From Bacteroidales bacterium (GTDB lineage: Bacteria; Bacteroidota; Bacteroidia; Bacteroidales; Muribaculaceae): DNA of 47,158 bases. Location of the stretch: contig JAJBVL010000106.1 in assembly GCA_020859845.1 (NCBI GenBank), positions 1 to 47,158 of the forward strand, given 5' to 3'. Shown in pieces: positions 8,988 through 16,296 of this stretch. The notes beneath the pieces are model-generated. The model did not search any database. It saw nothing but the letters and a program-made list of their open reading frames with translations, and was not told the DNA's origin. Position numbers and translations under genes: made by a program. Within the stretch, counting starts at the first letter, position 1. Every line of letters begins with the position of its first letter.

Positions 8988-9022
8988 AAGGGAGCAGCCT
9001 CGGTGGATGAGGTTGCTCCCTT
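8988..9022. terminator. Strong hairpin after the PBP1A gene
   Basis: AAGGGAGCA (8988-8996) pairs with TGCTCCCTT (9014-9022), extended inwards by a G-U pair and CCTC/GAGG to about 14 bp with a 7-nt loop. It lies between the PBP1A gene and the convergent Spy-like gene and can serve both. Confidence 0.8.
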
Positions 9023-9068
9023 GCATTCTTTATGACTTATCGATGTCTTAACTATATGGACTGGCTGC

Positions 9069-9665
9069 TTAGGCCTGCTGAGTCGTCTGAGGCTTTTGGG
9101 TCTTCTGGCCCTTCTGAGCCTTGCCCTGCTTCTTGGCGCTGGCTACGTTGGTATCCTTCTGACCCTTCTTGCCGCCGTGCTTCTTGAAGTTCATGGAAGT
9201 GTCGCCGTTGCCGCGGGGCTTACGGTCGCCGCGCTTCATGTCGCGTCCACCCTTCTTGTCGCCGATCTGCACGTTGTTTTCAAGAAACTTGGTGTACTGC
9301 TCGGGGGTGAGAATCTGCTTAACCTTGGCGAGGTAGTCGGCGCGCATAGAGTCGCGCTCGGCTGCACGCTGCTCGGGGGTAAGCTTCTCGCGCTGCTCCT
9401 TAGCTTCGGGAGCTGGACCGTCAGGACGCTGGCCGTCGGCGGGCTTGGCAGGGCGGAGAGCGTCGAGGGCGGAACGCTGTTCAGCGGTCAGGTCGAGGCC
9501 AGCGAATGGATCGCGCATCTCACGGCCTGGGCGGTCGCCCTTCTTGCCTTTTTCACACTGCTCGGTAGGAGTCTGAGCGTTGGTATCGGTTGATGACTGA
9601 GCGCATGCGGTGGCGCCGATAAGGGAGATGGCTGCGATGGCCAGGCTTAAAAATTTCTTGTTCAT
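9069..9665 (-). CDS. Secreted Spy-like/DUF4890-type periplasmic protein with a basic tail
   Basis: The 198-residue protein starts with a signal peptide (MNKKFLSLAIAAISLIGATA, then CAQ). The Cys after ATA could be lipidated, although the lipobox is weak. The middle has two LTxEQ-type helices (LDLTAEQRSALDAL and LTPEQ repeats), as in Spy/CpxP-like and DUF4890 proteins, which are periplasmic chaperone or stress proteins. The last 60 residues are Lys/Gly/Gln-rich and strongly basic, with short repeats of KGQK type. The gene is divergent from serC with a 264-nt A/T-rich spacer. A chaperone role is inferred from the family only. Confidence 0.75.
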   Translation of the reverse strand: MNKKFLSLAIAAISLIGATACAQSSTDTNAQTPTEQCEKGKKGDRPGREMRDPFAGLDLTAEQRSALDALRPAKPADGQRPDGPAPEAKEQREKLTPEQRAAERDSMRADYLAKVKQILTPEQYTKFLENNVQIGDKKGGRDMKRGDRKPRGNGDTSMNFKKHGGKKGQKDTNVASAKKQGKAQKGQKTQKPQTTQQA

Positions 9666-9858
9666 CTTGCTTTCGAGTTATTAAGTGTTAGTATTTTTTA
9701 TTGTTTGATTATGTTTTCTTCGTTGGAGGGAGGTTTGTTTCCCAAATTCGTTATCTTTGACTGACGTGAAGCCAAGAAGTTTAACGCCTCGGTAAAACTT
9801 AACTTTTATTCTGATTTTCACCCACTAAGCACGAAAACAAACAAAAAAATTTAGTGAA

Positions 9859-9892
9859 ATTGTGTGGCAATAGAATAATTATCGTAACTTTG
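9859..9892 (+). promoter_or_regulatory. Promoter of the serC-serA-dprA-mltG cluster
   Basis: TAACTTTG at 9885-9892 is an exact -7 box. ATTG at 9859-9862 (22-nt spacer) is a weak -33. serC starts 38 nt downstream. The rest of the 264-nt spacer (9666-9929) is A/T-rich, with no other gene that I can see. Confidence 0.6.
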
Positions 9893-9929
9893 TGGGTATA
9901 AACCCAACCCTATAAATTCACGAAGCAAG

Positions 9930-11000
9930 ATGAAGAAACACAACTTCTATGCAGGCCCATCGATTCTGAGCCAATACACTATCAAGAACACAGCCGAGGC
10001 TGTTATCGACTTTGCAAATACTGGTCTTTCGATTCTCGAGATCTCTCATCGTAGTAAAGAGTTTCAGGCCGTCATCGACGAGGCAAGCGCTCTGGTGAAG
10101 GAACTCCTAGAGGTACCCGAGGGCTACTCAGTGCTCTTCCTTGGTGGTGGTGCCAGCTTGCAATTCTGCATGGTGCCCTTCAATCTCCTTGCTAAGAAAG
10201 CAGCTTATCTGGAGACCGGCACTTGGGCCGTCAACGCCATCAAGGAGGCTCGCATCTTTGGCGAAGTCGACGTAGTGGCTTCATCTAAGGATGCCAACTT
10301 CACATATATCCCTAAGGGTTTTGTAGTGCCTGCGGATGTCGACTACTTCCACTACACTTCTAATAATACCATCTATGGCACAGAAATACGCCGCGACCCC
10401 GACGTACCGGTGCGTATGGTAGCCGACATGTCGAGCGACATCTTCTCTCGTCCTATCGACGTGGCCAAGTATGATGTCATCTATGCAGGAGCTCAGAAGA
10501 ATCTTGCCCCAGCCGGTGTGACTATCGCCATCGTACGCGACGACGCCATGGGCCATGTGGATCGTCTTATCCCCACTATGCTCGACTATCGCACCCATAT
10601 CAAGAAGGGCTCAATGTTCAACACTCCCCCTGTGCTCCCCATCTTCTCTGCCCTGCAGACCCTGCGCTATTATAAGGAGCTGGGCGGCGTGAAGGAGCTG
10701 GAGCGTCGCGATCTGGAGAAGGCCCATAAGCTCTACGACGCTATCGACGACAGCCGCATGTTTGTAGGCACAGTTACCGACCCCGCCGACCGCTCAATAA
10801 TGAATGTATGCTTCGTAATGAAGCCTGAATATAAAGATCTTGAGAAGGACTTCGTAGACTTCTGCTCCACCAAGGGCATTGTAGGTATCAAGGGTCACCG
10901 CTCTGTAGGCGGCTTCCGCGCATCGCTCTACAACGCACTGCCTATGGAGAGCGTCGACGTGCTTATCGACGCCATGAAGGAGTTTCAAGCCAACCATTAA
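9930..11000 (+). CDS. serC: Phosphoserine aminotransferase
   Basis: SerC converts 3-phosphohydroxypyruvate to phosphoserine with glutamate and pyridoxal phosphate. It can also act in pyridoxal phosphate synthesis. The 356 residues match the family. Visible motifs are the N-terminal [10 protein letters not shown], the phosphate-binding GGGASLQF (72-79) and the cofactor Lys190 in [12 protein letters not shown], followed by the C-terminal [15 protein letters not shown]. It is the first gene of a compact set with serA 15 nt downstream, so the second and first steps of serine synthesis are coexpressed. Confidence 0.96.
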   Translation: MKKHNFYAGPSILSQYTIKNTAEAVIDFANTGLSILEISHRSKEFQAVIDEASALVKELLEVPEGYSVLFLGGGASLQFCMVPFNLLAKKAAYLETGTWAVNAIKEARIFGEVDVVASSKDANFTYIPKGFVVPADVDYFHYTSNNTIYGTEIRRDPDVPVRMVADMSSDIFSRPIDVAKYDVIYAGAQKNLAPAGVTIAIVRDDAMGHVDRLIPTMLDYRTHIKKGSMFNTPPVLPIFSALQTLRYYKELGGVKELERRDLEKAHKLYDAIDDSRMFVGTVTDPADRSIMNVCFVMKPEYKDLEKDFVDFCSTKGIVGIKGHRSVGGFRASLYNALPMESVDVLIDAMKEFQANH

Positions 11001-11015
11001 TCCCCCCCCACGAAG

Positions 11016-11936
11016 ATGAAAGTTTTAGTAGCAACCGAAAAACCATTTGCTGCCGTGGCAGTGGATGGCATACGCAAAGTGATAGAAGACGCTGGTTATG
11101 AGTTGGAGTTGCTGGAGAAATACACCTCCAAGCAAGAACTGCTCGACGCTGTGGCCACGGCCGATGGCTTGATTATCCGAAGCGACGTTGTAGACCAAGA
11201 GGTGCTCGACGCCGCCAAGCAGCTTAAGGTGGTGGTACGTGCTGGCGCTGGCTACGACAACGTAGACCTTAAGGCAGCCACAGAACATGGTGTATGCGTG
11301 GAGAACACCCCCGGCCAGAACTCTAACGCTGTGGCCGAACTGGTGTTTGGCATGGCTGTGATGGCCGCACGCAATATGTATAATGGCACTTCTGGCTCCG
11401 AACTTAAGGACAAGCGCCTCGGTATCCACGCCTTCGGACAGGTGGGACGCAACGTGGCACGTATTGCCAAGGGCTTTGGTATGGAGGTGAGCGCTCTTGA
11501 CCCCTACTGTCCCGACGAGGTGATAGTAGAGGCTGGAGTGAAACCTATCCACGATATCAAGGACCTTTACAAACAGAACAAGATAGTGTCGCTTCACATA
11601 CCCGCTACTCCTGAGACGCGTGGATCAGTAGGCTACGAACTTATTACTCTGATGCCAAAGGGAGGTATTCTGGTCAACACGGCTCGTAAGGAAGTGATCG
11701 ACGAGGCCGACCTCGCCAAGGCTCTCGAAGATCGTCAGGATCTCAAGTATGTGGCCGACATCAAGCCCGACAATGCCGAGGAGCTCAAAGCGCGTTTCGG
11801 AGAGCGCGTATTCTTCACCCCCAAGAAGATGGGCGCTCAGACCTCCGAGGCCAATATCAACGCTGGCATCGCAGCGGCCCATCAGGTGGTGGCTTTCTTG
11901 CGCGACGGCGTTAATCGTTTTCAAGTCAATAAGTGA
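11016..11936 (+). CDS. serA: D-3-phosphoglycerate dehydrogenase, Lys-type active site
   Basis: SerA oxidises 3-phosphoglycerate with NAD to start serine synthesis, feeding SerC encoded just upstream. The 306 residues are the short form without a C-terminal ACT regulatory domain. The NAD fold is seen at LGIHAFGQVG (135-144), with Ala in place of the first Gly of GxGxxG. Arg224 in NTAR is the catalytic Arg. In the place of the usual TPH motif there is TPKKMGAQT, so Lys270 replaces the catalytic His. This fits the type IIIK enzymes described from Entamoeba and Bacteroidetes. The stop overlaps the next start by one base (TGATG). Confidence 0.92.
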   Translation: MKVLVATEKPFAAVAVDGIRKVIEDAGYELELLEKYTSKQELLDAVATADGLIIRSDVVDQEVLDAAKQLKVVVRAGAGYDNVDLKAATEHGVCVENTPGQNSNAVAELVFGMAVMAARNMYNGTSGSELKDKRLGIHAFGQVGRNVARIAKGFGMEVSALDPYCPDEVIVEAGVKPIHDIKDLYKQNKIVSLHIPATPETRGSVGYELITLMPKGGILVNTARKEVIDEADLAKALEDRQDLKYVADIKPDNAEELKARFGERVFFTPKKMGAQTSEANINAGIAAAHQVVAFLRDGVNRFQVNK

Positions 11937-12358
11937 TGGCTACTCCTAAAGAGCCAGCCCACTATATCTTTGAAATGCCCATGCGTGTCCGCGACTATGA
12001 AGTGGACGCGCAGGGCATTGTTAATAATGCCAATTATCTCCACTATCTGGAGCATACACGCCATGAATTTTGCCGCATGGCTGGTATGACCTTTGCAGAG
12101 ATGCACCGCCAAGGCATTGACCCGGTGCTACGCCGCGTAGAGATTATTTATCTCCACTCGCTAGGACTGGGAGAGGAGATGGTGAGCAAGCTCAACATAC
12201 GTCGCGATGGTGCTCGATTCATCTTCCAGCAAGATATCTTCAAGCACCCCGGGGGTGAGCCGGTGGTGAGAGCTGAGGTGACGATAGTGTGTATAGAAAA
12301 TGGTAGGCTGGGGCGCGGCGACGTGCTGGCCGATGTCTTTGACCGCTTCCTTCATTAA
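11936..12358 (+). CDS. Hotdog-fold acyl-CoA thioesterase
   Basis: The 140-residue protein belongs to the 4-hydroxybenzoyl-CoA thioesterase/YbgC-like hotdog family, which cleaves acyl-CoA or acyl-ACP thioesters. The signature VRDYEVDAQGIVNNANYL (about 18-35) holds the catalytic Asp24 and is followed by EHTRHEF. The start overlaps the serA stop (TGATG), so translation is coupled, and dprA begins 17 nt after its stop. The physiological substrate is not predictable. In other bacteria relatives act on short-chain or branched acyl-CoA or on acyl-ACP near phospholipid synthesis. Confidence 0.85.
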   Translation: MATPKEPAHYIFEMPMRVRDYEVDAQGIVNNANYLHYLEHTRHEFCRMAGMTFAEMHRQGIDPVLRRVEIIYLHSLGLGEEMVSKLNIRRDGARFIFQQDIFKHPGGEPVVRAEVTIVCIENGRLGRGDVLADVFDRFLH

Positions 12359-12375
12359 TTTCCCTCTCTCAGCAT

Positions 12376-13482
12376 ATGGAAAGCCTCACTGCGCGTATAG
12401 CCTTTGCCTCGCTGCGTGGCATGAACGTTAGCTTGGCCCAACAGATACTGAGCCGCATCGACTCGCCAGAGCGTTTCTTTGAGCTTCCCGAAAGGCAGCT
12501 TAGCGCCATCCTTGGCTTTTCTAATCGCCTGCTGGGTGATGCTTATCGTCAGGATCTCGTGAAAAAAGCCGAGGCTGAGGCTGCATTTGTCAACAGCCAC
12601 AATATCCACACCCTATGGCTGACCGACCCCGAATTCCCTACGCGCCTTCTTGACTGCGTTGACGCCCCTATCCTACTCTACGCCACTGGTACCACCGACC
12701 TCAACTCACATCGCATATTGGCTATCGTGGGTACACGACACGCCACGCCTTATGGTATCGACTTCGTAAACCATCTTGTGGCCTATCTGGCTTCTCATTT
12801 GGCGGAGCCTGTGGTGATACTGAGCGGACTGGCCTTTGGTATCGACATCGCTGCCCACAAAGCAGCCCTGCAGTATGGCCTCCCTACCGTTGGGGTGTTG
12901 GCTCATGGGCTCAACACTATCTATCCGGCTCAGCATCGCAGCGTGGCTGTAGAGATGGTGGGCCGCGATGGTATGCTTCTCACTGAGTATCGCACCAGCG
13001 ATGCCATACATCGTGGCAACTTTGTGGCTCGCAACAGAATAGTGGCTGGGATGTGCGACGCTTTAGTGGTGGCCGAGAGCGCCAAAAAGGGCGGAGCTAT
13101 GATAACGGCTCATCTGGCATCGGAGTATGGCCGCGACGTGTTTGCCGTGCCAGGTCGCATCTCGGATGCTTATAGCGCAGGATGCAATAGCCTTATACAA
13201 CGTAAGATTGGGGGCCTTATCACATCGGGAGAAGACCTCGTAAGCGAGATGGGATGGCCCACGAAGGCCCAGGAGGAAGCCAAGGTGCAGTCAATCTTCC
13301 CGGTCTATACCACCGATGAGCAAGAGGTTATTGACTACCTGACAGCCAACTCACAAGCCCAAATCAACCAAATGGCCGTGGCGCTCAATCGTAATATTGG
13401 AGCCTTGATGGCTCTGTTGATAGAGATGGAATTTAAACATTATATCTTGAAGTATCCAGGAGGCATCTATCGTCTGGCTTAG
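12376..13482 (+). CDS. dprA: DNA-processing protein DprA/Smf
   Basis: DprA binds single-stranded DNA and loads RecA during transformation. It is kept widely in bacteria not known to be competent. The 368 residues contain an N-terminal SAM-like helical region, a Rossmann-type core with VGTRHATPYG, SGLAFGIDIAAHKAAL, LAHGLNTIYPAQ and KKGGAMITAHLASEYGR followed by FAVPG, and a C-terminal winged-helix (about 300-368). It lies 17 nt after the thioesterase and 8 nt before mltG, so it is clearly part of this cluster. No competence pilus or comEA genes are visible in the window. Confidence 0.95.
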   Translation: MESLTARIAFASLRGMNVSLAQQILSRIDSPERFFELPERQLSAILGFSNRLLGDAYRQDLVKKAEAEAAFVNSHNIHTLWLTDPEFPTRLLDCVDAPILLYATGTTDLNSHRILAIVGTRHATPYGIDFVNHLVAYLASHLAEPVVILSGLAFGIDIAAHKAALQYGLPTVGVLAHGLNTIYPAQHRSVAVEMVGRDGMLLTEYRTSDAIHRGNFVARNRIVAGMCDALVVAESAKKGGAMITAHLASEYGRDVFAVPGRISDAYSAGCNSLIQRKIGGLITSGEDLVSEMGWPTKAQEEAKVQSIFPVYTTDEQEVIDYLTANSQAQINQMAVALNRNIGALMALLIEMEFKHYILKYPGGIYRLA

Positions 13483-13490
13483 CTCTTACT

Positions 13491-14558
13491 ATGGCAACAA
13501 GAAATAATCAGTCAAAAAAAAAGAAGAAAGCAAAGAAGAAAGGCTCTTGGTGGCAGCGCCACACGATGGCCTTGCTCATTACCGCTTGCGCTATCATTGC
13601 TATTGCCGGAGGTCTGGCCATCTATGCCTTGCAGAGTTATCATGGAGAGGATGCTTGGGTCTACATACCAAAGGATGCCACTAAAGAGAGTGTCCGCGAC
13701 TCCCTGCGCTCATCGCTTGGCAACGGCGAAGGCACCCGCGTATGGGCTCTGTGGAGCCTTGCTGGGGGCTCCCCTGCTACGGCCCATGGGGCTTATCTCA
13801 TCTCCTCCAACACACGCTCTATCGACACAGCACGACGTCTGAAGCAAGGCGCGCAGACCCCGGTGAAAGTGGCTTTTCCGAGTGTAAGGGTCCTCGAGCA
13901 AGTGGCCAATCGCGTGATGTCAACCCTCGAAGCCTCGCCCGAAGATTTCATGGCGGCCTCTGACAGCATACTTCCTGCCGAGGGTTATACGCCAGAAGAA
14001 TTCGTTGCGGCTTATCTCCCTGATACTTATGAAATGTATTGGACTGCTTCGGGAAGTCAAGTGGTGGAGCGACTGCTCAACTATCGTCGACAGTTTTGGA
14101 ACGACTCTCGACGCGAAAAAGCCTGCCGCTTAGGATTGACGCCAATGGAAGTGACCACCTTGGCCTCTATTGTGGCCGAAGAGTCGGCCAAGAGCGACGA
14201 GCATCCAGTGATAGCTCGTCTTTATCTCAATCGCTTGAAGAAGGGGATGCTCCTGCAGGCCGACCCAACTGTGAAGTTTGCTACCGGCGACCCCAGCCTT
14301 CGGCGTATTCTCAACAAGCATCTATCCACGCCTTCACCTTATAATACGTATCTCCATAAGGGGTTGCCTCCAGGACCTATACGAGTGGTGGCGCCAGCAG
14401 TGATTGATGCTGTGCTCGATGCTCCCGACCACTCTTATTTATATATGTGTGCTAAGGAGGACTTTTCAGGGCGTCATAACTTCGCTACAGATTATGCCAC
14501 TCATATGGCCAACGCTCGGCGCTATCAAGCAGCCCTCAACAAGCGAGGCATCAAATAG
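13491..14558 (+). CDS. mltG: Endolytic murein transglycosylase
   Basis: MltG cuts nascent glycan strands next to the inner membrane and sets their length, together with PBPs. The 355-residue protein has an unusually Lys-rich N-terminus (KKKKKAKKKG), one membrane helix (about 26-47), a LysM-like part and the YceG catalytic domain. The catalytic Glu is in ASIVAEESAK (Glu231 by family comparison), followed by ARLYLNRLKKGMLLQADPTV and YNTYLHKGLPPGPI. It is the last gene of the cluster. The lptB gene converges on it, with only 6 nt between stop codons. Confidence 0.93.
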   Translation: MATRNNQSKKKKKAKKKGSWWQRHTMALLITACAIIAIAGGLAIYALQSYHGEDAWVYIPKDATKESVRDSLRSSLGNGEGTRVWALWSLAGGSPATAHGAYLISSNTRSIDTARRLKQGAQTPVKVAFPSVRVLEQVANRVMSTLEASPEDFMAASDSILPAEGYTPEEFVAAYLPDTYEMYWTASGSQVVERLLNYRRQFWNDSRREKACRLGLTPMEVTTLASIVAEESAKSDEHPVIARLYLNRLKKGMLLQADPTVKFATGDPSLRRILNKHLSTPSPYNTYLHKGLPPGPIRVVAPAVIDAVLDAPDHSYLYMCAKEDFSGRHNFATDYATHMANARRYQAALNKRGIK

Positions 14559-14564
14559 CAATCC

Positions 14565-15383
14565 TCAATCAAACTTCTTGCGATTGAAGACGAAGCCGCG
14601 CCCTAGATATTTCTCGCGCACTACGGGATTCTCGGCTAGTTCCTCCGATGTGCCCTGAAAGAGGATCTTGCCCTCAAAGAGGAGGTAGGCACGGTCGGTG
14701 ATGCTGAGTGTCTCGGGAGCGTTGTGGTCGGTGATGAGGATGCCGATGTTTTTCTCCTTTAGCTTATAGACTATATACTGGATATCCTCTACGGCAATGG
14801 GGTCGACACCAGCAAAAGGCTCATCGAGCATGATAAAGCGCGGATTTATGGCGAGGCATCGCGCTATCTCGGTGCGGCGTCGCTCACCGCCCGACAGCTG
14901 GTCGCCAAGATTTTTTCTCACCTTCTCCAAGCGAAACTCTGCAATGAGGCTTTCGAGTTTCTCGCGCTGATACTCTCTCGAAGTGTTGGTCATCTCCAGT
15001 ACGGAGCGGATATTATTCTCTACGCTCATCTTGCGAAACACCGATGGCTCTTGTGCTAGATAGCCGATGCCATTCTGAGCGCGTTTATAGACGGGATACT
15101 TCGTGATGTTCAAGTCGTCGAGGAAGATTTCGCCCTCGTTAGGGGTGATAAGGCCCACGGTCATATAGAACGTGGTAGTCTTCCCTGCTCCATTAGGGCC
15201 CAACAGTCCCACAATCTCGCCTTGGGTCACATCAATCGATACGTGATTGACCACCGTACGCTGGCGATATTTCTTGACAAGATTCTCGGTGCGGAGCACC
15301 TTCTTATCATCATCGGCATAGATGGGTGCTGAAGCGGAGGGCGATGGAGCAGGAGCTGGAGCGGCTATAGAGTTGTCGGTCAT
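14565..15383 (-). CDS. lptB: Lipopolysaccharide export ABC transporter ATP-binding protein
   Basis: LptB powers extraction of lipopolysaccharide from the inner membrane with LptF/LptG. The 272 residues include Walker A GPNGAGKT (62-69), the signature [15 protein letters not shown], Walker [14 protein letters not shown] and the family-typical H-loop region [19 protein letters not shown]. The first 25 residues are an Ala/Pro/Ser-rich extension absent from typical LptB (about 240 residues). Met at a later position could be the true start, but no internal ATG precedes the domain closely, so the extension seems real. lptF/lptG/lptA are not in the window. Confidence 0.92.
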   Translation of the reverse strand: MTDNSIAAPAPAPSPSASAPIYADDDKKVLRTENLVKKYRQRTVVNHVSIDVTQGEIVGLLGPNGAGKTTTFYMTVGLITPNEGEIFLDDLNITKYPVYKRAQNGIGYLAQEPSVFRKMSVENNIRSVLEMTNTSREYQREKLESLIAEFRLEKVRKNLGDQLSGGERRRTEIARCLAINPRFIMLDEPFAGVDPIAVEDIQYIVYKLKEKNIGILITDHNAPETLSITDRAYLLFEGKILFQGTSEELAENPVVREKYLGRGFVFNRKKFD

Positions 15384-15429
15384 ATTAAGAAAAGTCTAAA
15401 TTCTAATGTCTGTCCTCTAATTTAGACCA

Positions 15430-15462
15430 CAAAATTAAGCAAAAAAATGGAGCAACAACAAA
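15430..15462 (-). promoter_or_regulatory. Promoter of lptB
   Basis: On the minus strand TTTG (15459-15462), a 21-nt spacer and TAATTTTG (15430-15437) match the consensus. lptB starts 46 nt downstream. Confidence 0.65.
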
Positions 15463-15570
15463 AATCCTCCTTAAACCATGAACTTATCTCGCCTTTTTTG
15501 CTTTACTTTGTGAGAACAAACTCAAAACAATAACCAAAACACTTTTTCAAAACTCTCATCAGACACTCTC

Positions 15571-16125
15571 ATGGCCAATTTTGTTTTTCTTGCCCCTGGA
15601 TTCGAAGAAGTCGAAGCCCTTGGCACTGTTGACGTTCTCCGTCGTTCCGGTATGGAGATTACTACAGTATCCATCCTCGAAGTAGCCGAAGTGGTTGGCG
15701 CCCATGGTATTACAGTGGTGGCCGACACCATTCTCGATATGGTCGACTTCTCTACGGCCGATTGGATGATTCTCCCTGGCGGTATGCCTGGAGCTACAAA
15801 CCTCGCTGCTTGCGAGCCCCTCACACAAGCCCTGCAGACACAAAACGCTCGTGGCGGTAACATAGCAGCTATCTGTGCCTCACCAGCTGTGGTGCTGGCA
15901 CCTCTGGGTATTCTTAAAGGCCGCAAAGCTACGGCTTATCCTGGCTTTGAAGCTGGCTTGAAGCAAGGAGGAGCCACCCCAGTAGATGCTCGTGTAGTAG
16001 TGGATGGCAACGTCGTGACAGGCAATGGACCGGCTTCTGTTTTTGCCTTTGCTTTGCAGATTGCAGCCGAAGATAGAGGAGCTGATGCTGCACAGACTGT
16101 CAGCAAAGGTCTGCTATATTCTTGA
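15571..16125 (+). CDS. DJ-1/PfpI family protein (YajL-like)
   Basis: The 184 residues match the DJ-1/ThiJ/PfpI superfamily. The conserved acidic residue is in APGFEEVEAL (about Glu12-13), and the reactive Cys is Cys102 in the nucleophile elbow AAICASP. The C-terminal VTGNGPASVFAFALQIAAE is typical of YajL/DJ-1. Relatives act as oxidative stress protectors, glyoxalases or protein/nucleotide deglycases (this last activity is debated). It is monocistronic, preceded by the divergent lptB promoter region and followed by a hairpin. Confidence 0.88.
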   Translation: MANFVFLAPGFEEVEALGTVDVLRRSGMEITTVSILEVAEVVGAHGITVVADTILDMVDFSTADWMILPGGMPGATNLAACEPLTQALQTQNARGGNIAAICASPAVVLAPLGILKGRKATAYPGFEAGLKQGGATPVDARVVVDGNVVTGNGPASVFAFALQIAAEDRGADAAQTVSKGLLYS

Positions 16126-16156
16126 TAATAAGCATATTTATTTTACGGACGTAAAA

Positions 16157-16179
16157 AAGTGGGGCTTTTTGCCCCACTT
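16157..16179. terminator. Perfect 9-bp GC-rich hairpin after the DJ-1 gene
   Basis: AAGTGGGGC, TTTTT loop, GCCCCACTT. On the plus strand it is not directly followed by a T run, whereas on the minus strand it is followed by TTTTTTAC. It could be a terminator for the DJ-1 gene, but its polarity fits the minus strand better. Confidence 0.7.
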
Positions 16180-16195
16180 AATGAATTTCTTTTCA

Positions 16196-16203
16196 TAATT
16201 TTG
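16196..16203 (+). promoter_or_regulatory. -7 element upstream of topA
   Basis: TAATTTTG fits TAnnTTTG, 93 nt before the topA start. No TTTG is at the right distance, so support is partial. Confidence 0.4.
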
Positions 16204-16296
16204 CGCCGAAAATTTTTTCACGCGCTCGCCACGTCGAGCCTCACATTTATTAACGCTTCCCGATAGGGAAACAAAAATTCTCCCTCGACACCCGTC

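Noticed and set aside
12376..13482. Natural competence system around dprA
   Set aside because: DprA is widely conserved in non-competent bacteria and no comEA, comEC or pilus gene is in the window.
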